Positions 52,948 to 62,731 of a stretch of DNA of 64,000 nt are shown piece by piece (position 1 is the stretch's first letter; each line of letters opens with the position of its first letter). This stretch comes from Thermococcus radiotolerans. GTDB lineage: Archaea; Methanobacteriota_B; Thermococci; Thermococcales; Thermococcaceae. Both the position numbers and the translations under genes were made by a program. Below the pieces are notes generated by a model. That model ran no database searches. It saw only the letters and a list, made by a program, of their open reading frames with translations, and had not been told where the DNA came from. The DNA is taken from the NCBI RefSeq assembly GCF_002214565.1, contig NZ_CP015106.1:1-64000 (forward strand), read 5' to 3'.

Positions 52948-53847
52948 GTGAGCAAGCGTAGGGTCTGCCCGGTTTGTGGCTCAACGGAGTTCATCTACGA
53001 CCCGGGTAGGGGAGAGGTCGTCTGTAAGGTTTGCGGTTACGTTATCGAGGAGAACGTCATAGATATGGGTCCCGAGTGGCGCGCCTTTGACGCGAGCCAG
53101 AGGGAGAAGAGGGCGAGGGTTGGTGCCCCCGAGAGCATTCTCCTTCACGATAAGGGTCTCTCAACGGATATTGGAATCGACAGGAACCTTTCCGGTTTGA
53201 TGCGTGAGAAGATGTACCGCCTGAGGAAGTGGCAGAGCCGCCTCCGCGTGAGCGATGCCGCCGAGCGTAACCTGGCCTTTGCCCTGAGCGAGCTGGACAG
53301 GATTGCTTCCCAGCTCAAGCTTCCCAGGCACGTCGAGGAGGAAGCTGCCCGTCTGTACCGTGAGGCCGTGAGGAAGGGCCTCATAAGGGGACGCTCGATC
53401 GAGAGCGTTATAGCAGCGTGCGTCTACGCCGCCTGCAGGCTCCTCAAGGTTCCGAGGACCCTCGACGAGATAGCAGACATATCCCGCGTTGACAAGAAGG
53501 AGATAGGCAGGAGCTTCCGCTTCATAGCGAGAAACCTCAACCTCACACCGAAGAAGCTCTTCGTCAAGCCAACCGACTACGTCAACAAGTTCGCCGACGA
53601 GCTCGGACTCAGCGAGAAGGTCAGGAGAAGGGCCGTGGCGATTCTCGACGAGGCCTACGAAAAGGGCCTCACGAGCGGGAAGAGCCCCGCAGGCTTGGTC
53701 GCGGCCGCGCTCTACATAGCCGGCCTTCTCGAGGACGAGAAGAGAACCCAGAGGGAAGTCGCAGAGGTCGCGCGCGTCACCGAGGTCACCGTGAGGAACA
53801 GGTACAAGGAACTCGTCGAGAAGCTCAACCTGAAGATTCCGGTTTGA
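52948..53847 (+). CDS. tfb: transcription initiation factor IIB (TFB)
   Basis: 299 residues from GTG 52948. Zinc ribbon Cys7, Cys10, Cys26, Cys29; B-reader/linker; two cyclin repeats (about 100-190 and 200-295) that bind TBP-DNA. The TATA boxes seen in this window, with purines before them, are its targets (BRE). The promoter has gtttataagg at 52902-52911. Thermococcales carry two TFBs; this could be either. Confidence 0.95.
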   Translation: MSKRRVCPVCGSTEFIYDPGRGEVVCKVCGYVIEENVIDMGPEWRAFDASQREKRARVGAPESILLHDKGLSTDIGIDRNLSGLMREKMYRLRKWQSRLRVSDAAERNLAFALSELDRIASQLKLPRHVEEEAARLYREAVRKGLIRGRSIESVIAACVYAACRLLKVPRTLDEIADISRVDKKEIGRSFRFIARNLNLTPKKLFVKPTDYVNKFADELGLSEKVRRRAVAILDEAYEKGLTSGKSPAGLVAAALYIAGLLEDEKRTQREVAEVARVTEVTVRNRYKELVEKLNLKIPV

Positions 53848-53861
53848 GGAAAAGAAAAGGG

Positions 53862-54887
53862 TCAGCGCTTCCCAAACCAGCTTTCCAGCGTGGCCTGCTT
53901 TCCTGCTTTCACGGCTTTTTTCAGCCTCTCAAGGCCGTTCTTCACCCTCTCCTCGCTGAAGTCGTGCTCGTCGCAGAGGAACTTTAGAATTCCCTCCTCG
54001 TCCGGCTCGCGCCACTTGAGCTCGTATTCGTCGGTGACTGGGGGATTCAGGAAGAACTCCTTTATCGCGTAGAGGTCAACTTCGCTGTCCTTGTTGTACT
54101 TCTTCAGCGGGTCTTTGCTGCGCTTGACGATGGTGAGGGCCTTCTTCGGTCCGATTCCCTTTATTCCGCCGGGGTTGTAGTCCGTGCCGACCAGTATGGC
54201 CATCTCTATGAGCTTCTCCCTGTCTATGCCGAGTTCCTTAAGAACTTCCTCCAGAACTATCAGCTCCGGCCTGACCTCAACGTAGACGTTTTTTCCCGGG
54301 AGCTTTCTCCTGCCGGTTATCGTGACGTTCCTCACAAGCTTGGGCGCGCCAAAGAGGAGCGAATCGTAGTCCTGGCTGGCGGAGGCGTAGACCTTCTTTC
54401 TGGCGGCCATGTATGCCGCCTGGGCCTCACCCTCGCTCGGGGCCTGAATCACGGGGATTCCCATCAGCTCAAGGAGCCTCTTGGCATCGTTTATCAGCTG
54501 CTCATTTACCTTGGTCGCACGCATCGCGTACTTCTTGGCCTCCTCGAGGTCGCCGCGCTCCAAAGCCTCGTACCACTTCTCCTCGGCCTCTTCCCTCGCC
54601 TCGCGGCGCTTCTCTATCTCCTTCTTCTTGAACTCCGGGGGCTTCCCGTCGAAAACGTACGCTGGCTTTATTCCGGCCTCCATGAGGTTGATGTTCCTGT
54701 AGAAGAGGCCGCTGAGGTGGGAGGTTATCCTCCCGCGGGAGTCCATGAGCGGCGTCCCGTCGCGCTGTCTTATGGTCGAGAGGAACTGGTATATCGCATT
54801 GAACGCGTCGATTGCAACCTTTCTCCCGTAGAGGTTCTCCAGCTCTATCTCCTTCCTTGGAACGAGCTCGCCTATCTGTACTCCCAT
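53862..54887 (-). CDS. fen: flap endonuclease 1
   Basis: 341 residues from ATG 54887, with AGGTGGTGA upstream. Cuts 5' flaps in Okazaki fragment maturation and repair. Acidic metal-binding residues in [23 protein letters not shown] and VGTDYNPGG. The C-terminal PIP box Q-x2-L-x2-W-F ([10 protein letters not shown]) recruits PCNA. Converges with TFB. Confidence 0.95.
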   Translation of the reverse strand: MGVQIGELVPRKEIELENLYGRKVAIDAFNAIYQFLSTIRQRDGTPLMDSRGRITSHLSGLFYRNINLMEAGIKPAYVFDGKPPEFKKKEIEKRREAREEAEEKWYEALERGDLEEAKKYAMRATKVNEQLINDAKRLLELMGIPVIQAPSEGEAQAAYMAARKKVYASASQDYDSLLFGAPKLVRNVTITGRRKLPGKNVYVEVRPELIVLEEVLKELGIDREKLIEMAILVGTDYNPGGIKGIGPKKALTIVKRSKDPLKKYNKDSEVDLYAIKEFFLNPPVTDEYELKWREPDEEGILKFLCDEHDFSEERVKNGLERLKKAVKAGKQATLESWFGKR

Positions 54888-54946
54888 ACTCACCACCTGA
54901 AGAAAAGGTTGGATAATGAAATATTTAGCCTTTGCCTTGGGTCTTC

Positions 54947-55414
54947 TCAGTCCTCCACGCTCTCCTCTCCCGTTTTAATTCCATGCTCTATGAGGAAGTG
55001 CTCGTGGGCATCTTCGCGCCGCCTCTCCCTCGTGTAGACCCAGCCCATCGCGGCTATCAGAACGGCGATGGCCATGAGCATCTGCCATCCGAGTTCGGTC
55101 AGGTCTAAAGTCACGAGGAGCTCCTTCACGAGCGCCAGCACGCCTATCTCCACGACGTTCTTCATCGGAACATGGTGGTATACTATGTACATTGAGATTA
55201 TCTCGAAGATCTCCAGGAATATGAGGACCAGCACTATGCTGTGCAGGGCATCCTCGGGGGTAAGACCGTTTCTGATGGACTCGATGCCAAAACTCCACAG
55301 CATCTTTATGACATAGAGCATGGTCAGCGCACCGAGGATTATGACGACGAGATCGAAAAGGGTGCTCAGCCACCTCAGAATTTTTCGCTCAATCTTAGTC
55401 GGGTTTTCCCTCAT
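54947..55414 (-). CDS. PsiE-family membrane protein
   Basis: 155 residues, four membrane helices (about 20-42, 60-85, 88-105, 110-128). The Val-Tyr-His-His motif [15 protein letters not shown] matches PsiE/YkkB-like proteins, linked to phosphate starvation in bacteria. Role in archaea unknown. 60 nt upstream of fen on the same strand; a CTTTTAG box at about 55450-55456. Confidence 0.75.
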   Translation of the reverse strand: MRENPTKIERKILRWLSTLFDLVVIILGALTMLYVIKMLWSFGIESIRNGLTPEDALHSIVLVLIFLEIFEIISMYIVYHHVPMKNVVEIGVLALVKELLVTLDLTELGWQMLMAIAVLIAAMGWVYTRERRREDAHEHFLIEHGIKTGEESVED

Positions 55415-55513
55415 CCCACCACCTGGCTAAGAACTTGGGTCTAGGAGACTAAAAGGGTTTCGACGTTTCAATGTTCGTTCTAAATCAACGGTGTCCAACC
55501 TTCGGTTCTTTTA

Positions 55514-55577
55514 ACGTCCGTCGAGTTTTTCATCGTCAAAACGAGAAGGGAAAAGTTATAACTCGTTTTACGGACGT
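55514..55577. promoter_or_regulatory. spaced inverted repeats around acdA promoter
   Basis: ACGTCCGT at 55514-55521 and ACGGACGT at 55570-55577 are perfect complements. Between them lies the ttataac box (55556-55562) of the acyl-CoA synthetase gene. Both arms have a CGAGTT nearby. The 48-bp gap would allow looping or two half-sites. Confidence 0.35.
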
Positions 55578-55613
55578 GAAATTGTGACTTTCATTACGGA
55601 TGAGGTGATTGAG

Positions 55614-57008
55614 ATGGATGGAAACCTGGAGGCTCTCTTCAGACCCAAGAGCATCGCCGTCATCGGCGCTTCTGAGAAACCGGGCAAGATAGGATACGCT
55701 GTTATGAGAAACCTCGTTGAGTACGGCTACGATGGCAAAATCTACCCAGTCAACGTCAAGGGTGTTGAGATCGAGATAAACGGAAGGAAGTTCCAGTCAT
55801 ACAAGAGCATCCTCGACGTTCCGGACGAGGTTGACATGGCCGTTATCGTCGTTCCGGCCAAGTTCGTTCCGCAGGTTATAGAGGAGTGCGGGCAGAAGGG
55901 TGTTAAGGTCCTCCCGATCATAACCTCGGGCTTCGGCGAGCTCGGCGAGGAGGGCAAGAAGGTCGAGAGGCAGATAGTCGAGACCGCCCACAAGTACGGC
56001 ATGAGAATCCTCGGCCCGAACATCTTCGGTGTCGTCTACACACCCGCCAAGATGAACGCCACCTTCGGCCCGACCGACGTCATGCCGGGCAACCTGGCCC
56101 TCATCAGCCAGAGCGGCGCGCTGGGAATAGCCCTCATGGGCTGGACGATCCTCGAGAAGGTCGGTCTCTCAGCCGTCGTTAGCATCGGAAACAAGAGCGA
56201 CATCGACGACGCCGACCTGCTCGAGTTCTTCAAGACCGACGACAACACCAAGGCAATCCTCATATACATGGAGGGCGTCAAGGACGGAAGGCGCTTCATG
56301 GACGTCGCGAGGGAGGTCAGCAGGGAGAAGCCGATTATCATCATCAAGGCGGGAAGGAGCGAGCGCGGTGCCAAGGCTGCGGCTTCGCATACCGGTTCCC
56401 TCGCCGGCGCCGACAAGATATACGAGGCCGCCTTCAAGCAGAGCGGTGTTCTCCGCGCCCTCACCATAGGCGAGGCCTTCGACTGGGCCAGGACCCTGAG
56501 CAACCTTCCGGAGCCCGAGGGAGAGAACGTCGTCATACTCACCAACGGTGGTGGAATCGGAGTTATGGCCACCGATGCGGCCGAAGAGGAGGGACTGCAC
56601 CTCTACGACAACCTCGAGGACCTCAAGGTCTTCGCCAACCACATGCCGCCCTTCGGTTCCTACAAGAACCCGGTTGACCTCACCGGTATGGCGGGCGCCG
56701 AGGCCTACGAGGGTGCCGTTCGCGACGCACTCGCCAACCCGAACATGCACGCCATAGCGGTGCTCTACTGCCAGACCGCTGTGCTCGACCCGCGCGACCT
56801 GGCCAAGATAGTCATCCGCGAGTACAACGAGAGCGGCAGGAAGAAGCCCCTCGTCGTTGCCATCGTCGGCGGCATAGAGGCCAAGGAAGCCATCGACATG
56901 CTCAATGAGGAAGGAATCCCGGCCTATCCGGAGCCGGAGAGGGCCATAAAGGCTCTGGCAGCGCTCTACCGCTGGAGCAACTGGAAGGCCAGGCAGAAGA
57001 AGGAGTGA
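55614..57008 (+). CDS. acdA: acetate/acyl-CoA synthetase (ADP-forming) alpha subunit
   Basis: 464 residues from ATG 55614 (GAGGTGATT upstream). Converts acyl-CoA, ADP and Pi to acid, CoA and ATP, the main energy-conserving step of peptide and sugar fermentation. CoA-binding Rossmann domain (SIAVIGASEKPGKIG), succinyl-CoA-like domains and the phospho-His259 loop ASHTGSLAG are visible. The beta subunit is not in the window. Could be one of several isoenzymes, so the acyl specificity is not certain. Confidence 0.93.
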   Translation: MDGNLEALFRPKSIAVIGASEKPGKIGYAVMRNLVEYGYDGKIYPVNVKGVEIEINGRKFQSYKSILDVPDEVDMAVIVVPAKFVPQVIEECGQKGVKVLPIITSGFGELGEEGKKVERQIVETAHKYGMRILGPNIFGVVYTPAKMNATFGPTDVMPGNLALISQSGALGIALMGWTILEKVGLSAVVSIGNKSDIDDADLLEFFKTDDNTKAILIYMEGVKDGRRFMDVAREVSREKPIIIIKAGRSERGAKAAASHTGSLAGADKIYEAAFKQSGVLRALTIGEAFDWARTLSNLPEPEGENVVILTNGGGIGVMATDAAEEEGLHLYDNLEDLKVFANHMPPFGSYKNPVDLTGMAGAEAYEGAVRDALANPNMHAIAVLYCQTAVLDPRDLAKIVIREYNESGRKKPLVVAIVGGIEAKEAIDMLNEEGIPAYPEPERAIKALAALYRWSNWKARQKKE

Positions 57009-57085
57009 TTTCCTTTCTCTCTTTGTTCAGTCTTTACGACAAAAAGTTTTTAGAAAGTTTGCCCAATTCTGTGACGGTGGGTCTT

Positions 57086-57952
57086 GTGAAGCGCCCCATC
57101 TTAATACTGGGCGTCATCTTTGTGCTCATTGGGAGTCTCCTGACTGTGTGGGACTACAACTCACGCCCGGCGTGCACCTGTGCCTCAACCCTCTCCAATG
57201 AATCCGTGCATGAGCTGAGGATATTCAACATAACAAACGGGGGCATTGTGAACGGAACCGTCCTTGCGGTAAGGGTTCCCCTCATGGGACAAAACCTGAC
57301 GGTCAGGGATCCCGAAAGGGACGTTTATGTAGTCTTCAATCGGCGGGGGGAGCTGTATCTCCCGAAAACTCCGATATTTTTCAGAAGGATTCAGGTTGAT
57401 GGGCTCGGGAACGAAAAAGTAGAAGTCTATGCCAATTTGGCCGGTGGTTACGTATTTGATGTTAAACCCGGGATGTTTGTTGTCCCGGAATCTGTTGACG
57501 CCATCCAGTTTCCCCTCACCAGGTACGGTGCGGAGCTTGGATTCCTGAATCCTCGGGGGCGCATCGTGATAGTCGATCAGAACAGGACGGAAATAATCCT
57601 GGGAGATTCCATCAAGATTCCGCGGCTGAATATAACCCTCCATGGGAAACCACGGGTTCTGAAGGCCGTTTATAGCCCCACAACCCCAAAAAAGGTCTGG
57701 ATAGACGGTTACGTCGATCTTGGAAATGGGAGGATTACGTACTACACCTACGGGATTGATATTAATCCCATTGATGAGACCCTTCCAGCTTTGGTGAGCG
57801 TTGAGAGGGGCTCATCGTTCACAGCCTTCAACTATTCACATTTTCGTCTCATCGAAGGGGAATGTCCGGTTGAGAAAATTGGTCCCGAAGGTCCGCTCTC
57901 CCTTTCCCTTGGCCTGCTGATGATTTTTGCCGGTCTTCTCTGGAGGACCTAA
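57086..57952 (+). CDS. membrane-anchored extracellular protein of unknown function
   Basis: 288 residues from GTG 57086, with GGTGG 5 nt upstream; the open frame starts earlier (57005) without signals. An N-terminal anchor helix (3-22), a beta-rich extracellular body with a CxC near residue 31-33, and a second helix at the end. AT-richer than neighbours. No family recognised. Confidence 0.65.
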   Translation: MKRPILILGVIFVLIGSLLTVWDYNSRPACTCASTLSNESVHELRIFNITNGGIVNGTVLAVRVPLMGQNLTVRDPERDVYVVFNRRGELYLPKTPIFFRRIQVDGLGNEKVEVYANLAGGYVFDVKPGMFVVPESVDAIQFPLTRYGAELGFLNPRGRIVIVDQNRTEIILGDSIKIPRLNITLHGKPRVLKAVYSPTTPKKVWIDGYVDLGNGRITYYTYGIDINPIDETLPALVSVERGSSFTAFNYSHFRLIEGECPVEKIGPEGPLSLSLGLLMIFAGLLWRT

Positions 57953-57993
57953 CCTTTTTCTATTTCCTCACCGTCTATTCATCAGGTGATTCC

Positions 57994-58701
57994 ATGCTCA
58001 TCGCCCTCATCTCCGACATCCACTCGAACCTTGAAGCTTTAAAGGCGGTCTGGCGGGAGGTAAAGAGCGCCGACGCCGTTCTCTGTATGGGAGACCTGGT
58101 CGGCTACGGGGCGAGCCCAAACGAGGTCGTTGACTTCGTCCGGAAGCAGATGGAGAAAAGAACCTTCCTCTGCGTCCGCGGCAACCACGACAACGCGATA
58201 GCCTTTGGGGCGGAGTGGGGCTTCAATCCGTACGCGAGGCAGGCGGTGAGGTGGCACCAGCGGGTGATGACGATCGAGAACCTTGAGTTCCTCAGGAGGC
58301 TTCCGATAAGGCAGCTCTTCACCGACGATGCCGGCAGGAGCTATCTCCTCATCCACGGCTCGCCGAGAGCCCCCATAGACGAGTACCTCTTTCCCTGGTT
58401 TTCTGACGAGGAGTTCAGGGCGGTTCTGAGCTATGTCAGGCAGGACGACCTCCTCGTCGGCCACACCCACGTGCCCATGCTGAGGGTGATAGACGGCAGG
58501 AGGATCATCAACCCCGGCGGCGTGGGCCAGCCCAGGGACGGAGACTGGAGGGCAGCCTACGCGCTTATCGACACCGAAAAAGAGCCCCCAGACAACGTTG
58601 AGTTTTACAGGGTGGAGTACGATGTCGATTCTGCCGCGGAGAAGATAATAGAAGCGGGACTTCCGAGGTTCCTGGCCATGAGACTCTACGAGGGGTATTA
58701 A
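57994..58701 (+). CDS. metallophosphoesterase (MJ0936-like phosphodiesterase)
   Basis: 235 residues with all five metallophosphoesterase motifs: SDIHSN, GDLVGYG, GNHDN, HGSP and GHTH. Dinuclear metal (Mn/Ni) enzyme hydrolysing phosphodiesters, as MJ0936. GGTGA before ATG 57994. Cytoplasmic; substrate unknown. Confidence 0.9.
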   Translation: MLIALISDIHSNLEALKAVWREVKSADAVLCMGDLVGYGASPNEVVDFVRKQMEKRTFLCVRGNHDNAIAFGAEWGFNPYARQAVRWHQRVMTIENLEFLRRLPIRQLFTDDAGRSYLLIHGSPRAPIDEYLFPWFSDEEFRAVLSYVRQDDLLVGHTHVPMLRVIDGRRIINPGGVGQPRDGDWRAAYALIDTEKEPPDNVEFYRVEYDVDSAAEKIIEAGLPRFLAMRLYEGY

Positions 58702-58710
58702 AATAGGGGA

Positions 58711-59037
58711 TCACTCCCCAAGGGTTCTCGACTCTTCCTCCGTGAGTTTCCTCTTTATCGTGCCGACCCTTCTGAGCTTGGACTTGACCGCGAGCTTGCC
58801 CGAGTCTATTATGATTACCTCTCCGATGCTCTTAACTGCGCTCACAGGGATGAGGAGAAGACCCTCGTGATCGGTGACAAACTCGCTCGTATCGAGGTCC
58901 TCATCGGGCTCGGCAACTATCACAAGAATATCGCCGGTTTCCTCATCGAAGCTGAGGTCGTAGACCCAGCCGAGCCTTATACCCGTGTCGGTTATCAGCT
59001 CCACGTCCCTAAGCTTGGAGGCTATTATCTTGACCAT
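58711..59037 (-). CDS. PRC-barrel domain protein
   Basis: 108 residues from ATG 59037 with GGGGTGG upstream and a TATA (ttttatac) at about 59082-59089. A PRC-barrel (RDVELITDTGIRLGWVYDLSF; LLIPVSAVKSIGEVIIID). Such proteins in archaea have been linked to cell division and RNA metabolism. Converges with the phosphoesterase gene. Confidence 0.87.
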   Translation of the reverse strand: MVKIIASKLRDVELITDTGIRLGWVYDLSFDEETGDILVIVAEPDEDLDTSEFVTDHEGLLLIPVSAVKSIGEVIIIDSGKLAVKSKLRRVGTIKRKLTEEESRTLGE

Positions 59038-59112
59038 TTTCGCCACCCCTCGGTTTAATCGTGTAAGTTCTTGGGCACCAACGTATAAAACTTTTTCCAA
59101 AGGGAAAAGAAA

Positions 59113-61626
59113 TCAGAAGGTGTAGTAGTCGGGCCCTCCCCTCTTCTCGACCCTCGACTTTCTGCTCTCCTCGAAGTTCCTGTAGTACTCGACCATGTAG
59201 GGCGTTATGCTCGGCTTGACCTTCTTGAGGGCCTCCTCGAAGTCCCTCCTTGAAACCCTGAGTTTCTCAAGGAACTCCTCGCTCTCCTCCTCGACCAGCT
59301 CCGCCGGGAGTTCGGCCATTATCCTGCGCATCGCCAGCAGCGCTGCCTCCCTCACGAGGGCCTCTATGTCTGCTCCGGAGTAGCCTTCCGTCTTCTTCGC
59401 TAGCTCGCGGAGGTTCACATCGCTCGCCAGTGGGACGCGCTTCGTGTGAACCCTGAGTATCTCCAGTCTGGCCTTCTCGTCCGGTGCCGGAACTAGTATG
59501 AGCCTGTCAAAGCGTCCGGGCCTCAGCAGAGCTGGATCAAGGATGTCCGGCCTGTTTGTTGCGGCTATGACGACCACACCGCTGTTGCGCTCTATGCCGT
59601 CCATCTCAGTCAACAGTTGGTTGATGAGCCTGTCGGTGACCCTGCTCATGTCGCTTCCCCTGGCGGGGGCTATCGCGTCAATCTCGTCGATGAATATCAC
59701 CGTCGGAGCCGCCTGGCGGGCCTTGCGGAATATCTCCCTCACGCGTTTCTCGCTCTCGCCCACCCACTTGCTGAGCACCTCCGGCCCGCGGATGCCGATG
59801 AAGTTCGCCTCGCTCTCGGTTGCGACCGCCTTAGCGAGGAGGGTCTTGCCCGTTCCGGGCGGACCGTAGAGGAGAACTCCCCTCGGCGGCTCTATTCCGA
59901 GCCTCTGGAAGGCCTTCGGGTACTTGAGGGGCCACTCAACGGCTTCCTTGAGTTCCTGCTTCACCTCCTCGAGCCCGCCGACGTCCTCCCAGCGGACGTT
60001 GGGCATCTCGATGAGGACTTCCCTCAAAGCGGAAGGCTCGACCATCTTGAGGGCCTCGTAGAAGTCCGCCTTCCTAACGCGAAGCTCCTGGAGAACCTCC
60101 GGAGGAATCCTCTCCTGCTCGGGGCTTATCTTGCCCTCGTTGATGAGCCTCCTGAGGACCACCATGGCGGCCTCCCTGGCTAGTGCGGCCAGGTCGGCTC
60201 CAACGAAGCCGTGCGTCTTCTCGGCTATCTCCTCTAGCATTCTGTCTATCAGCCTGCTCCTGACCTCGGGATAGACCTCGCTCTCGCTCTTGAGGGCCTC
60301 CTTAACCTCCTCGTCACTCTTTGCGGCCTCGACCCTCTCGATGAGCCTCTCCAGCTTGGCCCTCTCGAAGGTCTCCCTCTTCAGGAGCTCTTTGAGAACC
60401 TTGAGGACGGTGGCCTTGTCGTAGTCCGGCTCAAGGGGCATTCCCCTGGTGTGTATCTGGAGTATCTCCTTCCTGCCCTTCTTGTCGGGAACCCCTACCT
60501 CGATCTCCCTGTCGAACCTGCCCGGTCTTCTCAATGCCGGGTCAAGGGCGTCTGGTCTGTTGGTGGCGGCGATGACTATGACCTTGCCCCTGCCCTTCAG
60601 GCCGTCCATCAGCGTGAGCAGCTGGCTGACAACGCGCTTCTCAACCTCCCCGACGACCTCCTCCCTCTTCGGAGCGATGGCGTCAATTTCATCGATGAAT
60701 ATGATGCTCGGTGCGTTCTCCTCGGCGTCCTTGAATATCTCCCTGAGACGCTCCTCGCTCTCACCGTAGAACTTGCTCATTATCTCCGGCCCGTTGATGG
60801 CGATGAAGTGCGCGTTGGCCTCGTTTGCAACAGCCTTTGCGAGGAGCGTTTTGCCCGTTCCAGGGGGGCCGTATAGGAGAACTCCCTTCGGCGGTTCAAT
60901 GCCGAGCCTCTCGAAGAGCTCCGGGTGCTTGAGCGGCAGCTCGACCATCTCGCGTATCTTCTGAATCGCATCGCTCAGACCGCCGATGTCCTCGTAGGTG
61001 ACCTCCGGGATGGCTTCCTCGCGTATCTCCACCGCCTGCGGAAGAACCTCGACCTCGGTGTTGTAGGTTATCTGAACTATGCCCCTCGGGACGGTGTTCA
61101 CGACGACGAACTTGAGCTCTCCAAAGCCGATGGGCATGGTCTCGAAGAGACCCCTGAGCAGCTCGTCGAAGGGTGAGCCGCCGTAGTAGCCGCCTTCACT
61201 TCTGCTGCTTGCCACGATGAGGTCTCCCTTCAGAACGGGCCTCCCCAGGAGGTTCTGCTTGACCATATCGCCGGGTATCTGGATGAAAACTCCCTTCTGG
61301 GCCGGCGCCAGCACGACCTTCTTCGCCTCCTGCACCTCGGCCTTGGCGACGGTGACGTAATCGCCGATGCTCACCCCGGCGTTCCTCCTGATGTAGCCGT
61401 CCATCCTGGCGATGTCCAGTCCACGGTCGTCGGGATGGGGATTCGCGACTATCGCGGCGGTAGTCCTCTCTCCAATCAGCTCGACAATGTCGCCGGGCTC
61501 GACGCCGAGCTGCTTCTGATACTTCCGGTCGAAGCGGACTATTCCCCTTCCAACGTCTCTCTTCAAAGCCTCCGCAACGCGGAGCTTTATCTTCTCGTAC
61601 CTCTCCTCGTCTTTACCAAAAATCAT
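59113..61626 (-). CDS. CDC48/VAT-type AAA ATPase 2
   Basis: 837 residues, about 60-70% like the paralogue at 38192 by eye in AAA cores. Features: N-domain (1-205) with an extra Gly-rich loop ([19 protein letters not shown]), two AAA modules with [19 protein letters not shown] and pore loops KFYG and KWVG. The C-terminus ends DYYTF, close to but not a strict Hb-Tyr-X motif. It overlaps the RNase H-fold gene upstream by ATGA, suggesting a joint role. Confidence 0.94.
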   Translation of the reverse strand: MIFGKDEERYEKIKLRVAEALKRDVGRGIVRFDRKYQKQLGVEPGDIVELIGERTTAAIVANPHPDDRGLDIARMDGYIRRNAGVSIGDYVTVAKAEVQEAKKVVLAPAQKGVFIQIPGDMVKQNLLGRPVLKGDLIVASSRSEGGYYGGSPFDELLRGLFETMPIGFGELKFVVVNTVPRGIVQITYNTEVEVLPQAVEIREEAIPEVTYEDIGGLSDAIQKIREMVELPLKHPELFERLGIEPPKGVLLYGPPGTGKTLLAKAVANEANAHFIAINGPEIMSKFYGESEERLREIFKDAEENAPSIIFIDEIDAIAPKREEVVGEVEKRVVSQLLTLMDGLKGRGKVIVIAATNRPDALDPALRRPGRFDREIEVGVPDKKGRKEILQIHTRGMPLEPDYDKATVLKVLKELLKRETFERAKLERLIERVEAAKSDEEVKEALKSESEVYPEVRSRLIDRMLEEIAEKTHGFVGADLAALAREAAMVVLRRLINEGKISPEQERIPPEVLQELRVRKADFYEALKMVEPSALREVLIEMPNVRWEDVGGLEEVKQELKEAVEWPLKYPKAFQRLGIEPPRGVLLYGPPGTGKTLLAKAVATESEANFIGIRGPEVLSKWVGESEKRVREIFRKARQAAPTVIFIDEIDAIAPARGSDMSRVTDRLINQLLTEMDGIERNSGVVVIAATNRPDILDPALLRPGRFDRLILVPAPDEKARLEILRVHTKRVPLASDVNLRELAKKTEGYSGADIEALVREAALLAMRRIMAELPAELVEEESEEFLEKLRVSRRDFEEALKKVKPSITPYMVEYYRNFEESRKSRVEKRGGPDYYTF

Positions 61627-62384
61627 CTTGACCGCCTCCTCTGCTTTTCGATAGCCTCCTCAAGCGTCAGATTGCCCAGGGCCACCTCACGGGCGAGCTT
61701 TGAGGATATCGTGATGTTACCGCTCAGCTCGCGGCTGCGTCTCTTTATGTCATCGATCTCACGCTTGGTGGGCTCCTTGGCCTCTACGAGCTCTCCGATG
61801 GGGACCTCCCTCCCCTCGCGCAGGCCTATGTTTATGGCCGCCACGATGTCCTGAACCTGGGAGACGTCTATCCCCCCAACCTTGGGGGTCGTTCTCGACT
61901 CGTTGACGACGGTGATTGGATAATCGTATCCCAGCAGGTCGGCGAGGGCTTTCAGCATGAGAACCCTCTGCCTCTTGGCCCCGTGTCCTATCTTGATTTT
62001 AGCACCGGGATACTTCTCCAGCAGGTCGAGGATTATTTCAACGTCGCGCGGGCTCTTCAGGTGGTGAACCTCAAGCACGCGGTTATCGGCGACGACGCTC
62101 AGGCCGGGCCTCTCACCGGGGTCAATGGCTATGTATACCCTTTTAAACCTCTCCCTCCCTTCGAGCTTGGCGAGCAGTTCGTCTATGAAGTTCTCGTTCC
62201 TCACGACCACCTTGACCGGGAAATCTACTCTGTCGTAGTCCGCCTCGCTCGTCAGGACGACCTCGACGTCGAAGGGTATTTTATCCCCTACCCTAAGGCT
62301 ATGGAATGGTATGCGGTACTCCTTCAGCACCTTTGTCGCCAGGTAGTAAACCCTGGCGTCACTTGTTACGATGGCTACCCTCAT
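61623..62384 (-). CDS. RNase H-fold protein (DUF460-like) coupled to CDC48
   Basis: 253 residues from ATG 62384; TTTTTAATT box at about 62405-62413. An RNase H/RuvC-like core in the middle ([43 protein letters not shown]), and C-terminal helices with charged K/R. DUF460 proteins are archaeal predicted nucleases or RNA-binding. The catalytic Asp is the first acidic one in [12 protein letters not shown] overlap with the CDC48 gene indicates coupling. Confidence 0.75.
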   Translation of the reverse strand: MRVAIVTSDARVYYLATKVLKEYRIPFHSLRVGDKIPFDVEVVLTSEADYDRVDFPVKVVVRNENFIDELLAKLEGRERFKRVYIAIDPGERPGLSVVADNRVLEVHHLKSPRDVEIILDLLEKYPGAKIKIGHGAKRQRVLMLKALADLLGYDYPITVVNESRTTPKVGGIDVSQVQDIVAAINIGLREGREVPIGELVEAKEPTKREIDDIKRRSRELSGNITISSKLAREVALGNLTLEEAIEKQRRRSR

Positions 62385-62514
62385 GGTTTCTGATACGTCT
62401 CCACAATTAAAAACCTTTCTAACCGTTCTAATCAAAAATTTTGGCCACGAAAGGCTTCGATTCTGTGGAAAAAAGTTTATAAGCCATTATTGGCAAGTAG
62501 AAAGGGGGATACGG

Positions 62515-62667
62515 ATGCAGCCTCCTAAGAAAAAGAAGAAGGTCGAGGAGTTTGAGGAGGAGCTCTTCGAGGAAGAGGAGGAGTGGGAACTCGAAGAGGA
62601 CTGGGAGGATGAGGATTGGGAAGAGGAGTGGGAGGAGGAAGACTGGGAAGAGGAGGAAGAGTGGTGA
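62515..62667 (+). CDS. 50-residue acid/tryptophan-rich microprotein
   Basis: ATG 62515 follows AAAGGGGGAT and an aagtttataag box at 62474-62484. Residues: MQPPKKKKKVEEF, then almost only Glu, Asp and Trp. 30 of 50 residues are acidic, five Lys come at 5-9, six Trp at 24, 30, 35, 39, 44, 50 with spacing 6, 5, 4, 5, 6. No homologous domain recognised. It may mimic nucleic acid, or bind a basic protein such as a histone; placement next to moeA and CDC48 does not reveal function. Confidence 0.7.
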   Translation: MQPPKKKKKVEEFEEELFEEEEEWELEEDWEDEDWEEEWEEEDWEEEEEW

Positions 62668-62731
62668 GTTAAACGTTTTCTTTTACGCAACCCATTTATA
62701 GAACGGAGTTCTCTTTTCTCCCGGTGATAGA

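Noticed and set aside
56036-56572. A 178-codon minus-strand frame
   Set aside because: Antisense to the acyl-CoA synthetase alpha gene; low-information composition.
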